A DNA stretch of 64,000 nt, taken from Bartonella elizabethae F9251 = ATCC 49927 (GTDB taxonomy: Bacteria; Pseudomonadota; Alphaproteobacteria; Rhizobiales; Rhizobiaceae). Positions 1-9,437 of this stretch are shown here, in pieces. Every line of letters starts with the position of its first letter. Position 1 is the stretch's first letter. A model generated the notes under the pieces. The model was not told where the DNA came from, made no database searches, and saw only the letters and a program-made list of their open reading frames with translations. The translations under genes were made by a program, and so were the position numbers. The DNA lies in assembly GCF_000518165.1 (NCBI RefSeq), contig NZ_JADB01000001.1, positions 1 through 64,000 on the forward strand. The letters run 5' to 3'.

Positions 1-2
1 AT

Positions 3-3000
3 GCTTTGGGTAGCAGTGTTGCAAAGTCATTAGGTGGTGGCGCTGGATATGATAAGGAAGGCAATTTGAAAGCACCAAGCTTTAAGGTTAAAACAGTTAA
101 GGATAATGGTGAATCTGAAGAACAAGAGTATAAGAATGTAGCAGAAGCTTTAACTGGCGTCGGTAGTTCTTTCACAAATATAAAAAATGAAATAACCAAC
201 CAGATTAATCATCTTCAATCAGATGATTCAGCGGTTGTTCATTATGATAAAAAAGAAAAAGATGAAATTGATTATACGAGTGTAACTTTAGGTAAGGGTA
301 AGAATTCTACAGCTGTTGGTCTTCATAATGTTGCAGATGGTCAGATTGCCAATGGTTCCCATGATGCGGTTACCGGAGGTCAGATTAACCGGATCTCTCA
401 AGATGTTGCAAAGTTCTTAGGTGGAGATACAAGTTTTGAGAAAGGTGTCTTTACAGGACCAAGCTATAAATTATCGAGTGTTGATACATATGGTCAGGTA
501 AAATCGACAGAGTTTACCGATGTTGGTTCAGCGTTTACTGGTCTTGATAAGAATATTAAGAATGTAAATGATCGTATTAAGGAAGTCTCAGAGGGTGTTG
601 CTCAGGATTCTTTATCGTGGAGTAAGGATGATAATGCCTTTAGTGCACAACATGGAGAAGGCAAAGAGAGAACAGCTAGCAAGATTACCCACATTTTGGA
701 TGGTAATGTTACTAAGGGCTCTACGGATGCAGTTAATGGTTCCCAACTTTATTCGATGAACAATACATTGGCGAGCTATTTGGGTGGTGGAGCTGCATAC
801 AAAGAAGGCAACTGGGTAGCTCCAAGCTTCAAAGTTAATACAGTTAATACTGCTGGTGATAAGGTTGAAGAGAAGAGCTATGATAATGTTGCAGCAGCTT
901 TTGAAGGAGTAGGAAGTTCTTTCACGAATCTTCATAATGAAGTGACGAATGCTGTTACGAATATTAACAATCATATTAACAATGTTGTGAGTGATAGTCT
1001 TGTTAAGCAGGATGCTGAGAGCAAGGTGATCAAGATCGGTGCGGAAAAAGGTGGTACCAGCATTAACATTGCCAACAGTGGTGATGCCGCTCGGACCCTC
1101 ACAGGCGTGAAAGCTGGATCGCTTACAGAAGCATCGACCGATGCCGTGAATGGCTCTCAGCTTTATTCGATGAATAATACGTTAGCGAGCTATTTAGGTG
1201 GCGGTGCTGAATATAAAGAAGGCAACTGGGTAGCTCCAAGCTTCAAGGTTCATACAGTAAGTTCTGATGGTAGCAAGGTTGAAGAGCAGAGCTATAAGAC
1301 AGTAGCGGAAGCGTTTGCTGGAGTTGGAAGTTCTTTCACGAATATTCATAAAGAGCTTAAGAATGAGATTAACCAAGTTGTGGGAGACAGTCTTGTTAAG
1401 CAAGATGAGAAGACCCATGTTATTGCGGTTGGAGGTGAAAAGAGCGGAACTGAAGTTACGTTTGCGAATACCGATGGAGCGTCACGGAGCCTCACAGGTG
1501 TAAAAGCCGGATCGCTCACCGAAACATCGACAGAAGCCGTAAATGGTAGTCAGCTTTTTGCGACCAATCAGAATGTTACGACAGTAAGGAATGATCTTAA
1601 AACAGTTTCTGAGAATACTTCGAAGTACTTAGGAGGTGGAGCCGATGTATTAAAAGGTGTTGCACCGACTTATACGGTTCAGGATAAGAGTTATCAGAGT
1701 GTAGCGGAAGCATTTGGTGGTGTTGATCGTTCATTCACACAGCTTCATGAAGAGATTTCAAAGAATACGAATGAGGTTAGTGAAAATATTAAGCAGAATG
1801 CGTTGTTATGGAGTGAATCTGAGAAAGCCTTTAGCGCTCAGCATGGAGAAGGCAAAGACAGAACCTCTAGCAAGATCACATCTCTTGCGAATGGAGATAT
1901 TACTGCAAACTCCACGGATGCGGTGAATGGTTCTCAGCTATATTCTATGAATCAGACGCTTGCGAGCTATTTTGGTGGTGGAGCTAAGTTTGAGAATGGT
2001 CAGTGGATTGCTCCAAGCTTTAAGGTTAACACTGTCAGCGAGGATGGTAGCAAGGTTGAAGAGAAGAGCTATGATGATGTAGCAAAAGCCTTTGCGAGTG
2101 TTGGTACATCTTTCAGCAATCTTCATAATGAGATGACGAATGCTGTTACGAATATTAACAATCAGATTAGCCAAGTTGTCAGTGATAGTCTTGTTAAGCA
2201 GGATGCTACAACGAACCTCATCAACATTGGTAAAGAAGTAGCCGGTACTGAAATCAATATTGCCAACAAGGATAGTGAGGATCGTACACTTTCTGGTGTT
2301 AAGGCAGCAGTAAATGATAATGAAGCTGTTAATAAAGCTCAGCTTGATCAAAGTTTGGAGCAGCTTTCTAACAGTCTTCAGTCAGATGATTCAGCGGTTG
2401 TTCTTTACGATAAGAAGGAAAATGGTGAGACTGATTATACGAGTGTAACTCTTGGAAAAGGCTCAAATGCAGCCCCTGTTGCATTGCATAATGTTGCAGA
2501 CGGTCAGATTGCTGAGAATTCGCATGATGCGGTTACAGGCGGTCAGATTAACCGGATCTCTCAAGATGTTGCAAAGTTCTTAGGTGGAGAAACATCCTTT
2601 AAAGATGGTACCTTTACAGGTCCAACCTATAAGTTATCTCAGGTTGATGAAAAGGGAGAAGCGAAGCAGGCAGAGTTTAAAGATGTAGGTTCTGCGTTTA
2701 CTGGTCTTGATACGAATATCAAGAATGTGAACAATCATCTCACGAATGTTGTGCAAGACTTTACTCAACAAATCACGGATATTACTGAGGAAGTTAAAGG
2801 TGATGCGTTGTTATGGAGTGAAGATAAAGAGGCATTTGTAGCGACCCATGGCACTGATGCTGAGAAGAAGAATAGCAAGATCACATCTCTTGCGAATGGA
2901 GATATTACTGCAAACTCCACGGATGCGATCAATGGATCACAGCTATATTCGATGAACAATACACTTGCGACCTATTTTGGTGGTGGTGCTAAGTTTGAGA

Positions 3001-4679
3001 ATGGTCAGTGGATTTCTCCAAGCTTTAAGGTTAACACTGTCAGCGAGGATGGTAGCAAGGTTGAAGAGAAGAGCTATGATAATGTAGCAAAAGCCTTTGC
3101 GAGTGTTGGTACGTCTTTCACGAATCTTCATAATGAGCTTAAGAATGAAATCAGCCAAGTTGTCAGTGATAGTCTTGTTAAGCAGGATGAAGAGAGTAAG
3201 GTCATCAAGATCGGTGCAGAAAAAGAGGGAACAGAAATCACCATAGCCAATAGTGATGGTGCAGTACGTAGTCTCTCTGGTGTAAAGGCAGGGACCCTTT
3301 CAGCAGATTCAACAGAAGCCGTAAATGGATCACAGCTATATTCGATGAACAATACGCTTGCGAGCTATTTTGGTGGCGGTGCTAAGTTTGAGAATGGTCA
3401 GTGGATTGCTCCAAGCTTTAAGATATTGAGCTTTAACGATGATGGAAGTTCTGAAGAAACGAGTTATAATAATGTTGCTGCAGCTTTTGCGGGTGTGAAC
3501 CAATCATTCACGAAGCTTCATCATGAACTTTCAGAGACTGTTGAGCAGAATGCGTTGTTGTGGAGTGATGCGGATGAATCCTTTGTTGCCCTTCATGGCA
3601 AAGGTTCAGAGAAGCACAACAGCAAGCTTAGCCATCTTGTTGATGGAGATATTTCTGCGGGTTCGACAGAAGCGATTACGGGTAACCAATTGTATCAGTT
3701 GAATCAGACGTTAGCGGCTTATTTAGGAGGAGGCGCGAGTTATCAGGGAGGACAATGGACAGCACCTCAATTCCAAATAACACAGTTCAAGAGTGATGGC
3801 AGTTCTTCAGAGAGTAAGAGCTATGATAATGTAGCAGGTGCATTTGAAGGGGTTAATGGAAGTTTGTCAGGTATTAACGATCGGATTAATAATGTAGCGC
3901 AGAATGTTAGCTCGAACAGTTTGAACTGGAATGATGATTTAGGAGGCTATGATGGTCGTCATGATGGTAAGGACAGTAAGATTACGCATGTAGCGGATGG
4001 AGATGTATCGGAAGGCTCGAAGGAAGTTGTGAATGGCGGTCAGCTTTGGAAGACGGAGCAGAAAGTCTCAGCGGTTGAACAGCGTGTAGATGGTATTGAC
4101 AAGCAGGTACAAGATATTGCGCTAGCAACGGATGGTTCAGTTAAGTATGATAAGGACGAGGCTGGTAATAAGACGAACAAAATCACATTAGTTGGAGGCA
4201 ATGAAAGTGATCCTGTATTGATAGATAATGTAGCGGAAGGTCGGATTGAAAGTGGTTCGAAGGAAGCTATCAATGGCGGTCAATTGCATGATTATACGGA
4301 ACAGCAGATGAAGCTAGTTCTTGAAGATGCGAAGAAGTATACGGATGAACATATTACTGATATAGTCAACAATGGTGTTAGTGAGTCCAAAGCATATACA
4401 GATATGAAGTTTGAGACGTTAAATTATGCCGTTGAGGATGTCCGCAAGGAAGCAAGACAGGCTGCAGCTATTGGTTTAGCGGTATCTAATTTGCGTTACT
4501 ATGACATACCAGGATCTGTAAGTGTCTCATTTGGTAGTGGTTTGTGGCGCAGCCAATCTGCCTTTGCTATTGGGGCTGGTTATACGTCTGAAGATGGAAA
4601 TATTCGCTCGAATGTATCTATTACAAGTGCTGGAGGCCATTGGGGCATAGGCGCTGGGATTACTCTGAGGTTGAGATGA
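3..4679 (+). CDS. Trimeric autotransporter adhesin (BadA/Vomp/YadA family), 5'-partial
   Basis: C-terminal 1,558 or so residues of an outer-membrane trimeric adhesin. The reading frame is open from base 3, so the signal peptide and head lie outside the window; the TTG at base 6 is not a real start. About ten modules recur, each with a neck-like [S/H][T/D]-[D/E]AV[N/T]G-[S/G]Q motif, a LGGG or FGGG segment, an APSFKV-type strand and a VAxAFxGVxxSF stretch. The last ~90 residues (from about base 4400) are a short coiled coil with AAAIGLAVSNLRY followed by four amphipathic strands, the YadA anchor that forms the trimeric barrel. Family members bind extracellular matrix and host cells. The chain ends in LRLR rather than the aromatic residue usual for barrel proteins. 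Repeats are close at DNA level, so length variation by recombination is likely (inference). The next gene overlaps the stop codon. Confidence 0.93.
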   Translation, partial: ALGSSVAKSLGGGAGYDKEGNLKAPSFKVKTVKDNGESEEQEYKNVAEALTGVGSSFTNIKNEITNQINHLQSDDSAVVHYDKKEKDEIDYTSVTLGKGKNSTAVGLHNVADGQIANGSHDAVTGGQINRISQDVAKFLGGDTSFEKGVFTGPSYKLSSVDTYGQVKSTEFTDVGSAFTGLDKNIKNVNDRIKEVSEGVAQDSLSWSKDDNAFSAQHGEGKERTASKITHILDGNVTKGSTDAVNGSQLYSMNNTLASYLGGGAAYKEGNWVAPSFKVNTVNTAGDKVEEKSYDNVAAAFEGVGSSFTNLHNEVTNAVTNINNHINNVVSDSLVKQDAESKVIKIGAEKGGTSINIANSGDAARTLTGVKAGSLTEASTDAVNGSQLYSMNNTLASYLGGGAEYKEGNWVAPSFKVHTVSSDGSKVEEQSYKTVAEAFAGVGSSFTNIHKELKNEINQVVGDSLVKQDEKTHVIAVGGEKSGTEVTFANTDGASRSLTGVKAGSLTETSTEAVNGSQLFATNQNVTTVRNDLKTVSENTSKYLGGGADVLKGVAPTYTVQDKSYQSVAEAFGGVDRSFTQLHEEISKNTNEVSENIKQNALLWSESEKAFSAQHGEGKDRTSSKITSLANGDITANSTDAVNGSQLYSMNQTLASYFGGGAKFENGQWIAPSFKVNTVSEDGSKVEEKSYDDVAKAFASVGTSFSNLHNEMTNAVTNINNQISQVVSDSLVKQDATTNLINIGKEVAGTEINIANKDSEDRTLSGVKAAVNDNEAVNKAQLDQSLEQLSNSLQSDDSAVVLYDKKENGETDYTSVTLGKGSNAAPVALHNVADGQIAENSHDAVTGGQINRISQDVAKFLGGETSFKDGTFTGPTYKLSQVDEKGEAKQAEFKDVGSAFTGLDTNIKNVNNHLTNVVQDFTQQITDITEEVKGDALLWSEDKEAFVATHGTDAEKKNSKITSLANGDITANSTDAINGSQLYSMNNTLATYFGGGAKFENGQWISPSFKVNTVSEDGSKVEEKSYDNVAKAFASVGTSFTNLHNELKNEISQVVSDSLVKQDEESKVIKIGAEKEGTEITIANSDGAVRSLSGVKAGTLSADSTEAVNGSQLYSMNNTLASYFGGGAKFENGQWIAPSFKILSFNDDGSSEETSYNNVAAAFAGVNQSFTKLHHELSETVEQNALLWSDADESFVALHGKGSEKHNSKLSHLVDGDISAGSTEAITGNQLYQLNQTLAAYLGGGASYQGGQWTAPQFQITQFKSDGSSSESKSYDNVAGAFEGVNGSLSGINDRINNVAQNVSSNSLNWNDDLGGYDGRHDGKDSKITHVADGDVSEGSKEVVNGGQLWKTEQKVSAVEQRVDGIDKQVQDIALATDGSVKYDKDEAGNKTNKITLVGGNESDPVLIDNVAEGRIESGSKEAINGGQLHDYTEQQMKLVLEDAKKYTDEHITDIVNNGVSESKAYTDMKFETLNYAVEDVRKEARQAAAIGLAVSNLRYYDIPGSVSVSFGSGLWRSQSAFAIGAGYTSEDGNIRSNVSITSAGGHWGIGAGITLRLR
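378..427 (+). repeat. 50-base exact internal repeat, copy 1 (adhesin gene)
   Basis: Bases 378-427 recur without a mismatch at 2541-2590 in the same frame. They encode a GGQINRISQDVAKFLGGE/D module of the adhesin. Exact identity over 50 bases within one gene suggests recent duplication or gene conversion between stalk modules. Confidence 0.9.
2541..2590 (+). repeat. 50-base exact internal repeat, copy 2 (adhesin gene)
   Basis: Second copy of the 378-427 segment, 2,163 bases downstream and in frame (a difference of 721 codons). Recombination between the copies would delete 721 residues of stalk without breaking the frame. Confidence 0.9.
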
Positions 4680-5278
4680 TAATAGAAAAAATGATTATTA
4701 TGATAAAAAAGAGAAGTTTGTTCGTGAAAATTCTGTTTGCTCTTTCCTTAATAGGCAAGGGCGAAGGCTTTGCTAATGAGAACAATAGTGTTTATACAAT
4801 TCATCCACCGCACTTATCGATACCTAAGGGAGAACCAGGTGAAACACGTCGAATTATTATGCAGTTTTATGACTGGACTTTAATTTGTGATGAAAAACAA
4901 AAGCTGAAGCTTAAGCAAGGTATATGTAATGTGACACAAACTGTTCATGATCAGGAAGGAAATACTATTTTTAGTTGGTCTCTTGTTTCTACGACAAATG
5001 GTCAAGCAGTGATGCTTTTTAGAACATTGCCAAATTCTGATATAAATGTTCCGATTCAAATGTTTGTGAAAGGTGAGAAAAAACCTGTTCTTATTCATTA
5101 TACGCAGTGTAATGAAACGGTTTGTTTGGCACAATCACCTGTAGGGCCAGTTATTACTAAACAAATAGAAGAGGACAATAAAGTACGTATTTCCTATAAG
5201 CTTAAAGAGGGAAAGATATTTTCTTTTACTGTACCATTTAAAGGGTTAAATGCAGCACTTAATTCTTTGCGTCCTTAA
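4676..5278 (+). CDS. Invasion-associated locus B (IalB) family protein
   Basis: Secreted or periplasmic protein of about 200 residues. After a basic hydrophobic leader (KKRSLFVKILFALSLIGKGEGFA) comes the IalB fold: a FYDWTLICDE segment, a second cysteine in QGICNV, and the pair CNETVC, the cysteine pattern of IalB proteins. Family members occur across Hyphomicrobiales; Bartonella IalB promotes erythrocyte entry, but the role of this paralogue is unknown. The start chosen is the ATG at 4676, which overlaps the adhesin stop (ATGA) and has GAGG five bases upstream; ATGs at 4691 and 4700 are alternatives. The overlap suggests translational coupling to the adhesin. The true ialB is at 16877. Confidence 0.82.
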   Translation: MIIEKMIIMIKKRSLFVKILFALSLIGKGEGFANENNSVYTIHPPHLSIPKGEPGETRRIIMQFYDWTLICDEKQKLKLKQGICNVTQTVHDQEGNTIFSWSLVSTTNGQAVMLFRTLPNSDINVPIQMFVKGEKKPVLIHYTQCNETVCLAQSPVGPVITKQIEEDNKVRISYKLKEGKIFSFTVPFKGLNAALNSLRP

Positions 5279-6173
5279 AAATTCATCGAAATTTTTAACA
5301 AGAATTATTTTTTATAAATCATTGTGTTATATTTTTGAATACAAATTATAAGGTGAAATAAGTGAGAAGTTTTATGTAATATAAGGGAAAGATGATTTAT
5401 TCAAAAAAATAGGTGTTTTATGAAGTTAAAGTCACCGTGAATACTTTATATAATAGAGGGTTAGGTTAAAGTTTTTCACGAATCTTAGAGAGTTATTGTG
5501 TTAGTTCTTAGCAATAGAAAGTTATTAGAAATACTCAATTTAAAATAAATGGAAATATGGCTTTTTAGCGTGGACTGATTAAGCATAATATTTTTCAACT
5601 GACATGTTATAATAATAAGTAAATTTATAATCCTAGAGAATTTTTTGAACGATAGTTGCTCTTTGTATTCATGAGATAACGCTACCATAATTGTATTTTG
5701 TCTGATCATGAAGCTTTTATTCTAGCATAATCACAGCTATTTCGTTGCATATAATAAATGAAGCTTATGTTTGGATAATGTAATTGAAAAAAGAAAAATT
5801 TTTTCTGATAAATCACGCCAATGTATAGATTTTTGCAGCCTTAAGCGTTAGCAAAGAGTATGATAGTGCTGGTTTGTTACAATAGAGGTTATTGCGTGTG
5901 AATGATATAAAAGAACATAATTTACAAAATTGCTGTGAATATAAACGTTTACTTTATATTTTTAAGTTCATAAAGAGAAGTATGACTTCATGGAAATAAC
6001 CAAACGATTATACAAAGTCTGAATGATACGAGCGTAGAAAGTTTCGATGATAAGAAAAAAGAGAATGGTTTCTTGTATTTTATCATTTGATGCTGCATTG
6101 TTGCTTTATTTAGGAATGAGCAGAAGAGTTTTCGCGTTTATTTATTGGGGGAAACGCTCAAGGGATAAGAGAA
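5279..6173. other. Gene-free AT-rich stretch, 895 bases
   Basis: No convincing gene on either strand. A weak all-AT inverted repeat (TTAAAAATT/AATTTTTAA, 5275-5298) sits at the end of the IalB-like gene and could serve as a terminator. Frames of up to about 74 codons in this stretch have no ribosome binding site or recognisable product. It is probably decayed coding sequence plus the promoter of the downstream phosphatase. Confidence 0.5.
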
Positions 6174-7478
6174 ATGACCCCGTTACATTATGGTTCAAAA
6201 GAGTTAAAGCAAGGAGAAACACACGATACCAAATCAAATCAGTTGTATGAGCAGTGTGGGAGTAATAAAAATAATCGCTCTGCATTGTCGCGAACAGAGG
6301 CATGCTCTATCCTTGTTGATATAAAGAGACAACAGAGACTCTGTGAACAGAAACAGATTTTGATTCAATCGGAGACAGCTTTTGAGTTTCATCATCAGAC
6401 AATGATAGGTGCTCAAAAAACAAAAAAACTCAAAGCACCTTTTCTGCGACGGTTCTCTCAAGTGAAATCTCCACCTCTTTATGCGGCTCTTGATTTGGGA
6501 ACGAATAATTGTCGTCTTCTTATCGCATCTCCTAGTAAACCTGGATATTTTCGTGTTGTTGATGCTTTTTCTCGTATTGTACGATTGGGAGAAGGTTTAA
6601 TAAATAATGGTTTTCTTAATACACAAGCTATGGATCGTGCGATTGAAGCCTTAAAGATTTGTCGTTTAAAGCTAAAACAAAGGCATATTAAGCGATATCG
6701 TTTGATTGCAACGGAAGCTTGCCGTTCAGCAGAAAATGGTAGACATTTTATTCAGCGTGTTTTGGATGAGACAGGTCTTGAATTGGAAATTGTTGATCGG
6801 CAAACAGAAGCACGTTTTGCTGTTACAGGATGTAGTACACTTGTTGAACCAAATACTGAGGCAATTGTGCTCTTTGATATTGGAGGAGGATCATCGGAAA
6901 TTGTCCTTCTTGATGTTTCTCAAAAGCGTTCTTTTCGTTTAGCGGGACAAATTACCGCTTGGACTTCTCTTCCTGTTGGCGTTGTTACGCTTGCTGAACG
7001 TTTTGGAGGGAATAATATTAGTTTAGATGATTTTGAAAAAATGAAAAGTTATGTGCGAGGGTTGTTAAATAATTTTTCAGATCGTCATAAATTAGGCGCG
7101 TTAGCGCAAGGATCAAAATTTCATCTTTTGGGAACCTCTGGTACGGTTACGACTTTAGCAGGGATGTATCTGAATTTAGAGCGCTATGATAGGAGAAAAG
7201 TGGATGGCATTTGGATGGATGATGCAGACATTACTCTTATGACAAAACGCTTATTGTCATGGGATATAGAAAAACGTGTCATAAATCCTTTTATTGGACG
7301 AGAGAGAGCAGATCTAGTTTTAGCTGGTTGTGCAATTTTAGATGTTATTCGAGAAGTTTGGCCAAGTCAGCGTTTAAGAGTTGCTGATCGTGGATTAAGA
7401 GAAGGAATTTTGATAGAGCTGATGTTACGCGATGGCGTATGGTGTCGTCGTAGAAAGAGCAGAGATTTCAAGCGTTAG
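6174..7478 (+). CDS. Ppx/GppA family exopolyphosphatase / pppGpp phosphatase
   Basis: Cytosolic phosphatase of the ASKHA fold that hydrolyses polyphosphate or pppGpp. The catalytic region starts near residue 101: YAALDLGTNNCRLLIA (phosphate 1 loop, about 103-118), VLFDIGGGSSEIVL (phosphate 2 loop, about 232-245) and LLGTSGTVTTLAG near 326. The domain is the short two-domain form without the C-terminal HD region of E. coli Ppx/GppA. Residues 1-100 are a polar extension with no family similarity that I recognise; the true start may be internal (M77 lies closest to the domain). rlmE follows after 29 bases, so the two are probably cotranscribed. I cannot tell polyphosphatase from pppGpp phosphatase by eye. 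Confidence 0.88.
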   Translation: MTPLHYGSKELKQGETHDTKSNQLYEQCGSNKNNRSALSRTEACSILVDIKRQQRLCEQKQILIQSETAFEFHHQTMIGAQKTKKLKAPFLRRFSQVKSPPLYAALDLGTNNCRLLIASPSKPGYFRVVDAFSRIVRLGEGLINNGFLNTQAMDRAIEALKICRLKLKQRHIKRYRLIATEACRSAENGRHFIQRVLDETGLELEIVDRQTEARFAVTGCSTLVEPNTEAIVLFDIGGGSSEIVLLDVSQKRSFRLAGQITAWTSLPVGVVTLAERFGGNNISLDDFEKMKSYVRGLLNNFSDRHKLGALAQGSKFHLLGTSGTVTTLAGMYLNLERYDRRKVDGIWMDDADITLMTKRLLSWDIEKRVINPFIGRERADLVLAGCAILDVIREVWPSQRLRVADRGLREGILIELMLRDGVWCRRRKSRDFKR

Positions 7479-7507
7479 ACAATTAAATGTGGAGACAATG
7501 AATAACG

Positions 7508-8230
7508 ATGAAAAAAACAACAAAAACCCCAACGGGTGGCTATGGAGGTTCAGGGTCACATGAATTATATCAGCGCGTAAAAAAGAAAGCTGGAACCATT
7601 AAAGCTTCATCACGGCGATGGTTAGAGAGGCATTTGAATGATCCTTATGTTCACCAATCAAAAGTAGATGGTTATCGTTCGCGTGCGGCTTATAAACTTA
7701 TTGAGATGAATGAGCGTTATAAATTTCTGAAAAAAGGTCAAAAGGTTATTGATCTAGGGGCGGCACCGGGGGGATGGTGTCAGGTAGCTGAGCGTATCGT
7801 AGGGTCAAGTGATGAAAAACCTAGTGTCGTTGGTATTGATTATTTGCATGTGGATCCATTGCCTAGAGTTGCAATGTTGGAAATGGATTTTTTACATGCA
7901 GATGCACCGCAGAAATTAATTGAAACTTTAGGGACAAAACCGGATGTGGTTCTTTCTGATATGGCAGCACCAACAACAGGTCATCGTCAGACAGATCATT
8001 TAAGAACGATTTATTTATGTGAAGTTGCAGCTGATTTTGCTCTTTCGGTTTTGAAACCTGGTGGACATTTTTTAGCAAAGGCTTTTCAAGGAGGGGCAGA
8101 AAACACTCTTCTTGCAACATTAAAACAGCATTTTAAAAAAGTCTATCATGTTAAACCACCCGCAAGTCGATCAGAATCAGTGGAGCTTTATCTTCTAGCG
8201 CTTGAATTTAAGGGAAAAACAAAAATATAA
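7508..8230 (+). CDS. rlmE: 23S rRNA (uridine-2'-O) methyltransferase RlmE (FtsJ/RrmJ)
   Basis: SAM-dependent methyltransferase that modifies the ribose of U2552 (E. coli numbering) in the 50S A-loop, late in subunit assembly. The SAM loop is [13 protein letters not shown] (residues 82-94). The K-D-K-E catalytic tetrad is visible as K63 (AAYKLIEM), D150 (LSDMAAP), K190 (FLAKAFQG) and E224 (SRSESVELY). The length of 240 matches alphaproteobacterial homologues, which carry a glycine-rich N-terminal tail like the one here. It sits 29 bases after the Ppx/GppA gene and upstream of obgE, among other ribosome-maturation genes. Confidence 0.95.
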   Translation: MKKTTKTPTGGYGGSGSHELYQRVKKKAGTIKASSRRWLERHLNDPYVHQSKVDGYRSRAAYKLIEMNERYKFLKKGQKVIDLGAAPGGWCQVAERIVGSSDEKPSVVGIDYLHVDPLPRVAMLEMDFLHADAPQKLIETLGTKPDVVLSDMAAPTTGHRQTDHLRTIYLCEVAADFALSVLKPGGHFLAKAFQGGAENTLLATLKQHFKKVYHVKPPASRSESVELYLLALEFKGKTKI

Positions 8231-8320
8231 GAATAGCACTTTCTTTTGAGAAGACTTAAACTTTACTTAATTTCTTTAAATGGGATGATTTTTTTCTCAA
8301 AGAGTTATCAGCGATCGTGA

Positions 8321-8351
8321 CAGTTTTTCTGTTATCAATGATGAAAAACTG
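8321..8351 (+). terminator. Inverted repeat between rlmE and obgE
   Basis: Perfect 9-base arms CAGTTTTTC (8321-8329) and GAAAAACTG (8343-8351) with a 13-base loop. No clean T-run follows, so it is either a weak terminator of rlmE or structure in the obgE leader. Confidence 0.35.
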
Positions 8352-8410
8352 GTAAAATTAATATATTGCCTATAGAGGTAGAGAAATTGATTCCTCAGTG
8401 AGTGCTTCCA

Positions 8411-9436
8411 ATGAAATTTCTTGATCAAGCTAAAGTTTATATTCGTTCTGGGAATGGAGGTTCTGGAGCAGTATCATTTCGCCGTGAAAAATTCATAGAA
8501 TTTGGAGGGCCTGATGGAGGGAATGGAGGACGGGGTGGTGATGTTTGGGCTCTTGTTGTTGATGGACTTAACACGTTGATTGATTATCGCTACCAACAGC
8601 ATTTTAAAGCAAAAACAGGAGGCCATGGCAAAGGGCGTAATATGACGGGTGAGAAGGGTGATGATGTCATCCTTAAAGTTCCGGTTGGGACGCAAATTTT
8701 TGAAGAAGATAATACAACGTTAATCTGTGATTTGACAGAAGTAGGGCAGCGCTATCGTCTTGCAAAGGGAGGCAATGGCGGTTTTGGCAATCTTCATTTT
8801 ACAACATCGACAAATCGGGCACCACGTCGTGCAAATCCAGGTTTGGCTGGAGAAGAGCGTGCAATATGGCTTCGTTTGAAGTTAATTGCTGATGCGGGGC
8901 TTGTTGGTTTACCCAATGCCGGAAAATCAACTTTTTTAGCTTCTGTAACGGCTGCAAAACCAAAAGTTGCAGATTATCCTTTTACCACTCTCCATCCTCA
9001 TCTTGGTGTTGTACGAATTGATGGTCGTGAATTTGTTTTGGCTGATATTCCGGGGTTAATTGAAGGGGCCCATGAAGGGGTTGGAATTGGAGACCGTTTT
9101 TTAGGACATGTGGAGCGTTGTCGAGTACTCCTCCATTTGATTTCTGCTCAAGAAGAAGATGTTGCAAAAGCATATCAAATTGTGCGTCATGAACTTGAGG
9201 CATATGGAAATAATCTAAGTGATAAAACTGAAATTGTTGCTTTAAGCCAGATAGATACTCTCACGATTGAAGAGCGTGAAGTTAAACAGGAAGCTTTGCA
9301 AAGAGTAGCGGGACAACCTGTTATGATGTTTTCTGCTGTGAGTCGTGAAGGTTTAGAAAATGTACTGCGTGCTGGTGCACATATTATTGAGATGTCACGC
9401 AAAGAGGAGAGGGGTGAGGATAGCTGGATTGATTGA
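8411..9436 (+). CDS. obgE: GTPase ObgE/CgtA
   Basis: Essential Obg-family GTPase acting in 50S ribosome assembly and stress signalling. The glycine-rich Obg fold spans residues 1-159 ([32 protein letters not shown]). The G domain follows: G1 GLPNAGKST (166-174), the TT of G2 in YPFTTLHP, and G3 DIPGLIEGA (about 212-220). G4 reads SQID rather than NKxD, as is common in alphaproteobacterial Obg (ALSQIDTL). The ATG at 8411 is preferred over the GTG at 8402 because the protein family begins MKFLDQAK. proB begins just two bases after its stop. Confidence 0.96.
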   Translation: MKFLDQAKVYIRSGNGGSGAVSFRREKFIEFGGPDGGNGGRGGDVWALVVDGLNTLIDYRYQQHFKAKTGGHGKGRNMTGEKGDDVILKVPVGTQIFEEDNTTLICDLTEVGQRYRLAKGGNGGFGNLHFTTSTNRAPRRANPGLAGEERAIWLRLKLIADAGLVGLPNAGKSTFLASVTAAKPKVADYPFTTLHPHLGVVRIDGREFVLADIPGLIEGAHEGVGIGDRFLGHVERCRVLLHLISAQEEDVAKAYQIVRHELEAYGNNLSDKTEIVALSQIDTLTIEEREVKQEALQRVAGQPVMMFSAVSREGLENVLRAGAHIIEMSRKEERGEDSWID

Positions 9437-9437
9437 G

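Noticed and set aside
612-3352. Several open frames on the minus strand of the adhesin gene
   Set aside because: They mirror the repeat modules of the plus-strand gene and encode no recognised protein.
5485-5709. 74-codon minus-strand frame in the gap after the IalB-like gene
   Set aside because: AT-rich chance frame without a start signal or similarity.
6047-6250. 67-codon plus-strand frame overlapping the Ppx/GppA start
   Set aside because: Overlaps the phosphatase frame and lacks a ribosome binding site; I could not support it.
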